Source: Thuidium tamariscinum
Taxonomy: Eukaryota > Streptophyta > Bryopsida > Hypnales > Thuidiaceae
Reading direction: 5' to 3'
DNA: 64,000 nt
Assembly (NCBI GenBank): GCA_947034885.2
Contig: OX344756.2
Coordinates: forward strand, 8,639,598 to 8,703,597
Positions 12,013 through 21,700 of this stretch are shown in pieces (position 1 is the stretch's first letter; each line of letters opens with the position of its first letter). A program made the translations under genes and the position numbers. The notes beneath the pieces are model-generated. The model was not told the origin of the DNA and made no database searches. It saw only the letters and a list, made by a program, of their open reading frames with translations.

Positions 12013-13116
12013 ATGGCGACCGCAATCACGGCCTTGGCTATGTCCACCACCACACAGTTCCCCCTTCTCTTGACTCTCCCTCACTCCAATTTCATTCGAA
12101 ATGGTGCAGTATTGCGCCCAGCAGCAGCTGCTCCCATTGCACAGTCCTTTTCCACCATCTCCGTTTGCTCGTGCCCCTTCTCCTTCTCTCTTGCCACTCC
12201 TCGTGTCACAAACCTCGCCATTCTCGCAAGGGCAACAGAACTTGGATCTGAAAACGCCGCAACGGAAGCCGAATCGGGAGACATTGCAATAGAGTCCAAA
12301 TCCGAGGATCTTCTAACGGAAGTCGAAGCAACAGATACCGAATCGGGAGACATTGCAACAGAAGCGGAAACGGAGGAACTTCCAACGGAAGCCGAAGCTC
12401 AAGACGATGCAACAGAAACCAATTCGGGTGACATTGCAACGGAGTCCAAAACGGAGGATCTTGCAACGGTAGGTGAAGCTCACGACGATGCAACGGAAGC
12501 CAAATCGGGAGACATTGCACTTGAGGTCGAATCTGAGGTGCCTCCCGAGAATCAGGGATTGAAGTTGTATATCGGCAATTTGCCATGGTCGTGCGACAGC
12601 ACGCAGTTGGCCGAGATTTGCCAGGAATTTGGCGTCGTGGACACCGTGGAGGTCGTGTTCGACCAAGAGACCGGTCGCAGCCGAGGATTTGCGTTCGTCA
12701 CCACGGCCAGCAACGAGGATGCGCGTGCCGTGCTGAAGGCGCTCCACGGGAGTGAACTCGGAGGGAGGACCTTGAAGGTGGACTTCCCGAGGCCGAGCAA
12801 GAACAATCCTCGCACTGTGAACTATTCTGCGAGGGGGAGGCCCGGGAACATTAACAAGGTGTTTGTCAGCAACTTTCCTTGGGCTTGCGACGACGAGGCT
12901 CTGGCGCTCCTGTTCTCGGGATACGGCGAAGTCGTGGAAGCGAAGGTGGTGTATGACATGGAGACTGGCAGGTCGCGGGGTTTTGGGTTTGTTACAATGG
13001 GAAGTGCAGGAGAGGTGAATGCAGTTGTTGAGAATTTGAATGGTGCGGATTATGAAGGGCGGGAGTTGAGAGTGGCTTTGGTCGAAGAGAAGAAGCCTCG
13101 CTCGCCCAGTCAGTAA
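12013..13116 (+). CDS. Chloroplast two-RRM ribonucleoprotein (cpRNP, CP29/CP31/CP33-like)
   Basis: Nucleus-encoded plastid RNA-binding protein, 367 aa. In this family such proteins stabilise and help edit chloroplast transcripts. Residues 1 to about 70 are rich in Ser, Thr and Ala and nearly free of acidic residues, as in a transit peptide. Residues about 78-180 form an acidic region of about four imperfect 25-residue repeats around (E/K/N)SGDIA. RRM1 (about 183-262) has RNP2 LYIGNL and RNP1 RGFAFVTT. RRM2 (about 281-358) has VFVSNF and RGFGFVTM. The first in-frame ATG is 12013. The frame runs without an intron, whereas as I recall angiosperm cpRNP genes have several, so an old retrocopy origin is possible. 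The two RRMs have intact aromatic RNP residues, so the protein looks functional. Confidence 0.9.
   Translation: MATAITALAMSTTTQFPLLLTLPHSNFIRNGAVLRPAAAAPIAQSFSTISVCSCPFSFSLATPRVTNLAILARATELGSENAATEAESGDIAIESKSEDLLTEVEATDTESGDIATEAETEELPTEAEAQDDATETNSGDIATESKTEDLATVGEAHDDATEAKSGDIALEVESEVPPENQGLKLYIGNLPWSCDSTQLAEICQEFGVVDTVEVVFDQETGRSRGFAFVTTASNEDARAVLKALHGSELGGRTLKVDFPRPSKNNPRTVNYSARGRPGNINKVFVSNFPWACDDEALALLFSGYGEVVEAKVVYDMETGRSRGFGFVTMGSAGEVNAVVENLNGADYEGRELRVALVEEKKPRSPSQ
12255..12540 (+). repeat. In-frame tandem repeats coding the acidic region of the cpRNP
   Basis: About four units of roughly 70-80 bases, each with (T/G)CGGG.GACATTGCA and GAGGATCTT-like blocks, encode repeats around SGDIA..(E/S)...E.L.TE.EA. 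The repeat structure also produces long shadow frames on the minus strand. Repeat number could vary between related plants. Confidence 0.7.
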
Positions 13117-13260
13117 CTGGATCTTTGAATTACAAGGGAATTAGGGTTTAGGTTGGGCTTTTCCTACAAGAAGCACAATTTGGTCTATGCACATGCGTAA
13201 TGGTTTGAGAATTAGAGATTTTTCGAGTCATCCGGGAGCACTGGAACAATTACACATTTA

Positions 13261-13740
13261 GATTATGAAGGGAGAGTATTCGAAAGTGGATTGGGTCCAA
13301 AAAGCCTCTGCCCAGACAGTATTTTGCTGGGTCTGTTCATTACAAGGTAAAGCTTGGCTTTATCTACAAAAGGCTTAATTTGGCTTCCATACACATGTAG
13401 AGTGGTTTAAGAATTCGAGAATTTTCTTTTGTGTAATCTGAATGCACACTGGGACATTTAGATATTGAGATCATAGTTGTCAAGCATTGTTGCGTGCATC
13501 TTCAGCTTGTGATCTAACCATAATCTTGACGGTGTAGATTATGAGAGGTGAGAATTGGAAGTAGCTTAGTCGAAGAGAAGAATCCCCCACCAGGCAGTAA
13601 GTTACAGTTACGTATTGCCGTTCCGTGGGAATTAGGGTCAAAGTTTGGCATACACTTAAATGCAGAATGATTTGTTTGCGAGAATTTGATACTTTTTACA
13701 GTTATCCGGGAGCATTGCAACGTAGATTATAGTTGTCAAC
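13261..13740 (+). pseudogene. Two decayed tandem copies of the cpRNP gene 3' end
   Basis: The last coding bases and 3' UTR of the cpRNP gene (from GATTATGAAGGGCGGGAG at 13049) recur twice. Copy two begins GATTATGAAGGGAGAG at about 13261. Copy three begins GATTATGAGAGG at about 13538 and keeps GTCGAAGAGAAGAA and the GGCAGTAAGTTAC equivalent of the stop region. UTR landmarks repeat too: GAATTAGGG, ACACATG/GCATACAC, TTTGAGAATT-like runs, ATCCGGGAGCA and TAGATTATAGTTG. Copies carry frameshifts and cannot extend the protein. They may supply alternative polyadenylation sites. Confidence 0.75.
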
Positions 13741-14539
13741 TTGATTGGTTTACATTCTTCAGGAGATTGATGCCCGAACCAAACTCGTTGGCTGTTGAGG
13801 CAAGAGAGAATGTATAAAGCTATCGCTACCTAGCACAAATGCTAGACCCAGTACGGGTACTGTCAATTGCGATTGCATGGAGTCCAATTTGGGGGGATTA
13901 GGAAGATTAAGAGCCCAGGACTTCGATCTCAACACGTAATTTAAGACTGCACAAGAGGATGTCACCATGGTTCTCTTTCAGTCAATTAGAGAGTTTTGTG
14001 CGTCAGTAGATTGTCCAAGTTATTCCCAGAGAGAAAGAAAAAAGAAAGTAGAATAAATGAGAAAAAAAGGTTCTTACCCGAAATCTGTATTGTACGGTTT
14101 CCTTCATTCCCCGTATCTAGGTTACTGCTGTTAGGACATCTTGCAGAAAATGAATATGCTTATACTTGGATGGATTCTCTCGCCCAGTCTGCAGGATCGA
14201 CTCTAGATCTCTAAGTTAGCTCTCCAGGAGACGCTCTGTCCCTTACGCTTACACTAAAATTTTACATTCTTAAATATTCTGCACACTTGCCACATTACCG
14301 TTGACTCTAGGTGTCTTGCCACATTCAAACTTAGTCATAGTGAAAAAACTTGGGCACTACCAACTGGTTATATTAACCTAAAGAGACTTGAGTGTTAGGA
14401 TTTGCAGTGCAATTTGCTGTTGCCTCTCTAGTTTAAAGTTTCTCACTCAAGGAGTCTTGAGTGTAGGCTTTTGCAGTGTACTCTCCTGTAGGCTCTCCAG
14501 TTTTACCTTACTCAATTCCGTGGATTGAGCTCCTCAGCC
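13741..14539. other. Spacer between cpRNP gene and dioxygenase pseudogene
   Basis: No gene was recognised. Short frames here lack domains. The segment 14380-14520 has imperfect direct repeats of CTTGAGTGTNGG/TTTGCAGTG.A wording and may include the old 5' leader of the pseudogene. Confidence 0.4.
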
Positions 14540-14736
14540 ATGCCGTCCGATCCCCGAGTGACCTTACCGGAGCTCGTGGAGAATGGGCATCTCGACAGCG
14601 TCCCTGAGGACTTTCTCGTTTCCGAGAACGATCATGTGAAGTTTGATGTGATGTTTAATGCAGCGATTGATCCTCAGGAGCTTTCCTGATTGACATGGAC
14701 GGAGTGGAGGAGGATGTTGAGCGCCAAGGTCTTATA

Positions 14737-14942
14737 CAGGTAGAGCCTCTTATAGTGCACCCCCTCTTAGTGCAAACTTGCAGTAACAGAGTTCGTAAGT
14801 GGGGCCAATTTAAAGAGCATTCTCTGAAAAATAGTGTTGGAAGTTGACATCTGTAAGTGGCCATTCATTTCACCTCTCTAACATGCAAAAACCTCTCTTT
14901 GTGCATAGTCCCAACACCTTGCACTAAGAGAGGTTCTACCTG
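14737..14942. mobile_element. 206-base MITE inserted in an exon, TA target duplication, pogo-like ends
   Basis: The left end CAGGTAGAGCCTCT and the right end (inverted) CAGGTAGAACCTCT begin inverted repeats of about 23 bases that end at TAGTGCA. TA flanks both sides (14735-14736 and 14943-14944). Removing the element and one TA restores an open frame, ...GLIVEQIRRACKKWGFF, across the junction, so the insertion point is inside a coding exon. Its termini happen to read CAG|GTAGAG and CTGTAG|, which resemble a splice donor and acceptor. Splicing there would still shift the frame. The CAG..ACCTCT start and TA duplication suggest the Emigrant/pogo class. Confidence 0.82.
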
Positions 14943-15248
14943 TAGTGGAGCAGATCCGAAGGGCGTGCAAGAAATGGGGTTTCTTCCAAGTGAAGAATCA
15001 CGGCATGCCTTTCTCTTTGATGATACGGACGCAGCAGGTGTTTCGGGAGTTTTTGAACTTCCGTACGAGGAGAGGAATAAGATTCGAGCGGAACCGGAAG
15101 AAGATGCGCTGCCTGGTGAAGGCTATGGAGATAGGTTTGGAGGCAAGGGGAGAAGGAGTGCAAATCGGAGCGATCGCTTGCGGTTGTATACGTTTCCTGT
15201 TTCTGGAAGACGCTATGAGCTTTGGCCTACGCATCCTCCCTCTTTCAG

Positions 15249-15771
15249 GTGAACCATCATAGGCTAATGACAAGTTAGAAAATATTGGCTATGGTTCTTC
15301 AACAAAATTTAAAACAAAATTGATTAGGCATAAATAATTTACCTAGATGAGAATGTTCTCATATATGAAGAGGTCTTTCGAGTACTTGAATTTCTTTTGA
15401 ATGTCTAAATGTGCTTTAACTACCATTAGATTTACCCTGTCATTAATGTTCAGTTAATACTCATTAGATTCTTATGGTCCTCATGTTAATGTTCAGTTTC
15501 TTGTAAGATAATATTAGTGCAATGCAAATGGTGTGAAATTCTGTTAGATTGATGTTAGAGACACTGGCGTTACTTTGCCAACTACGGTACTCCACAATTA
15601 GGCAACATGAACTTGGCCATAGTATAATGTGAATATTTATCTAATGACCTATTACATTGGCATTAACTTGCCCTTTATAACCTTGTGATTTTAATAGGGG
15701 AATGTGATTTCTGCTGAGGAATTAGCCTTTTGAGAAAAATGTAACGAAAATTCGGATGCATATGATTACAG
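15249..15771. other. Ancestral intron of the dioxygenase pseudogene
   Basis: Begins GTGAAC after ...CCCTCTTTCAG and ends ...GATTACAG before AGAAACAGTTGG. The AG|A junction keeps the expected FRETVGDYC reading. Repeated CATTAGATT and TTAATGTTCAGTT words are present. No gene is seen. Confidence 0.55.
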
Positions 15772-16733
15772 AGAAACAGTTGGAGATTACTGTGAGGTAA
15801 CAGACAAGCTGGTACGTCTGATCTCAGAGCTCCTTTCGGAGGGCCTCGGATTGGAAACCTCGTTCGTGAATGACTACTTCGCTGGGAAATCCCAGTAGGT
15901 GTTGCAAGTGAACTATTACCCTCCCTGTCCTCAGCCGGACGTGACCACGGGTTTGAGGAAGCATTCCGGCAACAACCTGATCACTCTTTTGTTGGAAGAC
16001 GCATTTGTAGGGTTGCAAGTGAAGAAGGACGAAGAGGGGATCACCGTGAAGCCTGTGGAGGGTTGGTTCGTTGTCTACATCGGTGATCAAATCTAGGTAT
16101 ATCATTTGAAATCTCCACGGCATTATTATTGAAGTTTTGGAGTGAACAGAGTTGAACTCGGGTCTTTTTTAGGACTAACAATCGACTAGTTGTACTATTT
16201 GAGGATCTGGTGGAAGAAATCAGTATATTTGAAAGGTGCCATTCTTAGTTTTAGGATTATGGTGGACCACTCCAAACAAAGTAGTTACATGGCCGTAGGG
16301 GTATGCATGCTGGGATTAACGGCTCCCTGCAGATGAAGATCCCAGTTTCAGGATGCCCTCTGAAGACTTGCAAGTCACGAACTGTAAAGAGCAGAGTGAA
16401 TAGGGTTTGTAATTAGATTGGAATAGCTGCTTGGTTGTGCAGGTTATCATTTTTAAAGTCTAATTAGAATTTACAAAACAGGGGTTCCGTAGGGGTTTAT
16501 CTCATCGACGGTTAGTGTTTATAGCTACCTAGGTTCCATGGTGACCATGAGGGTGGTTGATATCCTAGTCACTTTTTGGTTGCAGATTTTGAGCAACGGG
16601 AGGTACAGAAGTGTGGAGCACCGGCATTTGCGAGCTCCAAGCCCCGACTATCACTTGCCCTTCAGACGAGACAGTTGTAGGTCCCATCCCTGACTTGCTG
16701 ACTGCCGAAGAGCGACTAGTCGACCAGGACTGA

Positions 16734-18754
16734 CATTGTATAATGGTGAGCATCAACTTTGTACCATGATATCAACTTTAGAAGGGAAGGTTCTGATGTG
16801 GCTGGGACCTTTTTTTGAATTGAATTCTTAAAGCATGTAGGTTCTACTTTGAAGATCATATACTAAACCCACGCTACGTGGTTTTCCTCTTTGGGTTGTG
16901 AAATTGTAATTTCTGCTTACGGATGAGTTTAAATTCAATTTTGTAGTAATGCAATGAAGCAAGGCTATGGATATCAGGACAGGAAGCGTGCAACAGTGAA
17001 TCAGGTGGCACCGTTTGAAATTGAATATGAAGTACAATCACAGACGCATGTGTTGCCACGTTATGTTGCAAACTTCAGCCAAGAGCCTGAAAAGAAGCGA
17101 CTGTAATGTGCAGCTTTGAAAGTTTGACAGGAAGTTTGATCGCGGAGTGTCAATTAACCCATTAAGGACCGGTCAACTTTTTTGGTTGATATTGACACAT
17201 TTTCATGGGTAGTCAAAGTTTTAGAATGAATTTGGATGTAGACATAAGGGGATGGGTGTGGAGAATGCAGAATTGAATGCATTGGGACAAGAATTCCAAC
17301 AATCTGTGTTAGCATGTGGTTTAGGGGTTGAAAAAACTAACCAAATATGGGCTGAAAATACGAAAATCTTCCAACAAGAGAACCTTCAATTGTCAAAAAA
17401 TTTACTATAGAGGCCCAATTATTCATGCTATTTTCATCAGTACTAGGGTGGCCCGTGCCGTTGCCACGGTCTAATTTTTTTAATGTATAGAAACTTCAAA
17501 ATTCAATAACTTTCATGCTGTAGGTTGGAACACCATGAATCAAAGCCCGTGCACCCCTCCTCGTCGAGGGCTTTCTGACGGTACCAAACATGCATCTAGG
17601 GGACTCACGGTCTGGGAGATCTCAATGTAACAAACATCCAAACAAACAAACAGCCTATCTTCATAGGGGGATGATTATATCTTTGGAATGCATTATACTT
17701 TGGTATTTTCCATGTTTAGCTTGGGGTTAAAAAAATATTTTGTCTGCCCACAGTCCTCTGAAAACTGATGCAAAGGCACCATGGTATGACAACCCAATGA
17801 TCTACATTAAAAGAAATTGTTCTGTACCAAAATTCATTTCTTTGGTTAAAGCAGCCTGAAAGAAAACAGAGGAAGGGTATTTGTGAATTTAGTGGTTAAA
17901 AAGGAAGACCCATAAGAAGGCTTATGTGGAGTCATATGAACAATAAAGTGAATATTAGAGAAGATAATAGAACACTTAAAATACAACTCAAATGACTAAA
18001 GAGAGAGTAGATCTTGTGGGAACCAAAATAAAGTTAGTAGGCCTACAAAATAAGTAATTTAAAGAGATAGAGTAAGAAATCTTGTAGGAAACAAAATAAA
18101 GTGAGTAGGCCTAGAGAATAAACAATTTAGCATGGCTCTTGTATTTTATTGAAAATTTTTTCTTGTCAATAATCAAAAGAGGATTCTCTTAGAATGCATT
18201 TTTTGGAGATTGTATGAACAAACTATGAAAATGTTCATAGGATATGCTCAAAATGCTCAAATGTTTCTAAAGCCAACCTTAGACTCTCATGAATAATGGG
18301 AGTACACTTCAAGCAAGAGACTCTCATGAACAATGAGAGTACATTGTAAGAATATGTAGACATTAGTTTCAAGGTGTTGGTTTCCACTTTCCAGTGGTTA
18401 CCTTCAAGTGTCTTTGCAGAGGTAGATCATTGAGAAATTGAAAAATGTCATGTATTTCAGAAATTAAAGCAACCACAGGAGGGGCCAAAAATGCGAGTTT
18501 TGTTCCAAGAACAAAGGCGCTTTGCAAATGCACATTGGAAACTCCAAGCAATCTGCTGCAATTTGGGATGAGATTCTGGGGTTCAGAATCAGAAAGACTC
18601 CAAATTGGAAAGGAACACAAAGCTTCGAGCGCAATCGCAAGCCCCTATACTTGATGTATCATCCAGCACTGTTCGCATCAACAGCACATCCACATAAGCA
18701 GCAGTTGTGTCAGAACCGCAAGCAAGCACAGTCCAGATGCAAAGAGAGAAATTG
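16734..18754. other. Spacer between dioxygenase pseudogene and xylanase gene
   Basis: No gene seen. The part nearest 18754 should hold the xylanase 3' UTR. A degenerate direct repeat lies at about 18008-18130 (unit of about 67 bases, ATCTTGT.GGAA.CAAAATAAAG, then AGTAGGCCTA). A shorter repeat lies at about 18272-18345 (unit of about 39 bases with GACTCTCATGAA.AATG and GAGTACA). A G/C-rich palindrome with GGCCCGTGCCGTTGCCACGG sits at about 17451-17470. Confidence 0.5.
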
Positions 18755-21700
18755 CTATACAGAAAGGTCAAGCACCAAACGGTCATTCCCTTTGGGAACC
18801 TCAAAATCGACAGCAACTTCACTGGATCCTCCAAAGTCCACGAAAGCCTTGTAACGTCCATGGTAGCCCCGAAAGGAAAGCTGCCCATTCTCGCCAGTTC
18901 TGGCACGAAATCTGGTAGTCCATTCCTCCCTCAAGGAAACTAGACGCTTGCCAGCAGCATTCACACGCTTGTCCGAATCCACGAGGTGACCGTTTTTCCT
19001 TGAAATGGCTCCTTCCCAGAACCCCCACAGCATGATCCCCTCCACGCCTGGATGAGCAAAGCACTCGCGCAGCATAACCTGCAAAATTTCATATTCATGA
19101 CATGGCCAATAAGAATCACGTACAGCTGTGGAACTCTTTTAAATCTCCGCACTTCGGAGCACCATGAAGACAAGTTCTTTGAAGAGAATGTTTTGAAGAA
19201 TATGATCACAGACAAACAGCTGTGCTATGAAAGTCTGCAGCTTATTTCATACTGTAGTTGCACTGTAGATTATACTTATTTCAAATTCGGGACCAGGCTC
19301 AAATTTCAAAGGAAAATCAAATGCTGTACATAAGAAACTACTCAAACTTTCTCACTTCTCAGTTGATGCAAAGTCCCCTTTCCCTTTAACAGCCCAGAGC
19401 CGACAGAGGTGTTCAATTGTCACAACCAATAAAACCATCATTTCTTTATCCTAAAATGTTTTCTGCTCTTACTAGTAACATTGACATAAATATGAAGTCA
19501 AGAGATATGAAGTCCAATTGTCACGACCAGTAAAAATAACATTCCCTTAACTTTTAAAGTTTTACTCTTATTGACAACATTGACATAACCAGTTATCCAC
19601 CATGCTTAGTAAAGGTGTTATTTTCTGGTTCACCAGATAGGGAGGACTATATAACTAAGCCACTTGCGTAGTCTCTAATCGATCGAACAAAAACTGGAAT
19701 CTCAGTGTCCACAATCGCACGTATACCAACTGTTCATGTCTGATAACAGGTTATCTAATCCATAGTATACATGTGGGACGGAAATCACCTCAAGGTCGTC
19801 TGCACGAACATGCTCATTCGCTGCGGCAACGTCGATTTCAGTCATCCAAACTGGTAAACCCACAGTACTCAATTTATCCAAAGAGTTGCAAATGATAGGG
19901 CCAACAGGGGTGTCAACATGACCCTGCACCCCGATAGCTCCAACTGGTGCACCTTCTTTCAGCAACCACTTCACCTGTTCAACATACTTCTCAGCCGCCG
20001 AGTTTCCATCCTCTCCATCTACCACATGATAATCATTCACAAACAGAACTGCCTCGGGGTCGAACTGGTGCGCCATTTTGAACATGTACGGGAGTATGGT
20101 GGGGTTCAACCGGTCTCGGAAGAAGCACCCGTGCAGCATCTCATTGTTGACGTCGTAGTGTTGGAACTTCCCCTTAAAGCGACTCAGGAGTTCAAAGGCT
20201 CGGCTTTGCAACGCGTCTGCGAGCTCTGTAGGAGTGAGTGTCTTCAGCCAGTCCTGGCAGTTGCACTCTACTTCCCAAAAGATGCAGTGACCTCGCATAG
20301 GGATCTTGTGTTGTGTGCAGAAGTTCACCAACTCGTCTGCATCTTTGTAATTGAACTGCCCACAAGGTATCGTCGTCAGTACCACGTTTAAAAGATCTTG
20401 TCTGTCACAGGCATACGGTATTCTAGGAACATGCTCAAAATAGTCTGAAAAATGCTAAATGATTTTACTCTAACATGCTTGTAATCTAAAGAACAAAGAC
20501 ATCAGAGATATCGAACCTGCTTAGCAAATAATCTTTGAAGGGTGATAAAATAATCCTTTTCTAAAAGTAGCTTATTATTACTTGGGATTAGCTTACTTAA
20601 CTGTGACTCTCTTATTCGTAAATACCATAGATTATTCTGGATTAAGAGTGCAGCAGCCCACAATGAGGCACAATGATTGTGCTACTTGCTCTATAGGTAA
20701 GGAAATAGAGATGATTGAGACATTGCAACTACCATTCATAATCCTTGCTTTTTCTGACTCCTAAAGTGCAGCAAGTCGTAATCCTCACTTTGTTGTGGAC
20801 ATAATCACGGTTTGAAAATGCACTTACAGTGCCGCGTTGTGGCTCAGTCCAATTCCATTTGATCTCATTCTCAAAAACTGCCCAATTGAAGTTTTGAAGG
20901 AAAAACTCCTTATAGCTGTTGTTGTCAAGGTTCCAACGGCTGATGCAAGAACCTAGTGGGAAACTCCTGCTTGTCTGCTCAATCCGCACAGAAATGCCAG
21001 GTGGAACAGGCCGGCTGCTTCGATACTTTACATTAAGAACTACGCCTCGCTTCCGGATCTAGAGACATTGTTGGTTCAAAATTTACCCAGTCAGAATAGC
21101 ATCAGTTAAAAAGAGAATGCAAAGATTATCTCATACTCCCTAGACCACAAATAAGTCAGCAGTGTTCTTGGAAATGTTCGACACGAATTTCATTGATCAT
21201 ATTACGAAAAGCATAATTAAATTCAAAATGACTAGAAATAATGATGAACATTGGAAGGTATCACCAAACATGAATAAATTGGGGAAGGGAATTTCTTATA
21301 TGAAATATTCAAAAATACTCAAAAAAAAAAAATGAGGTCCAATGGACACTCGTTCCCGGACAGAGTATGTAAATAAGAGATGATATTTCGAATGCAAAAT
21401 CAACGACATAAAACTGGCGCACCTTATCAGCTTGGGCCTTCAAGAGTGGAATTCGTGCACTTCTGTCAACAGCAAATATTTGCAATCCTGCGACCAGATT
21501 CACAGGTCAACCCATACGCCAGCAAAATATCCTCAAAGAGAGCTTAAATACTTTGGTAGATAATCATAGGCAAGGTTACTTCATTCAAAGAAAATTTGAA
21601 ATGTAGGTTTGAGTGATACTGTCCAGATTGTGAATATCAGTACTTCAGATTTGATGAAATATTGCGTTGATTACATAGTAAGCTAGAGGATACATCAGGG

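Larger units (their letters stand above)
14540..16733 (+). pseudogene. 2-oxoglutarate/Fe(II)-dependent dioxygenase pseudogene (DMR6/SRG1-like class)
   Basis: Four exon-like blocks follow the plant 2OGD gene plan: 14540-15248 (interrupted by a MITE), 15772-16096 and 16586-16733. Family signatures are [60 protein letters not shown] and ILSNGRYRSVEHR. Lesions are plain. There is a frameshift near 14685 before IDMDG. A one-base loss in the T-run near 15053 separates REF from FELPYEE. TAG replaces a codon at 15896-15898, and a second TAG sits where GDQIE is expected (16094-16096). A frameshift and deletion in the last exon separate EHR from VVGPIPDLLTAEERL. The iron-binding HxD is HSG, so the Asp is lost. 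It cannot make an active enzyme. The substrate cannot be inferred. Confidence 0.9.

Noticed and set aside
12081-12747. Long minus-strand frames across the cpRNP gene
   Set aside because: They are shadows created by the tandem acidic repeats and GC-rich codons; no domain on that strand.
13139-13150. ATTAGGGTTTAGG resembling plant telomere repeat
   Set aside because: Only about one and a half units, in a 3' UTR; not an interstitial telomere array.
14540-16733. Functional dioxygenase gene
   Set aside because: Multiple frameshifts, two stops, loss of the HxD Asp and a MITE in an exon.
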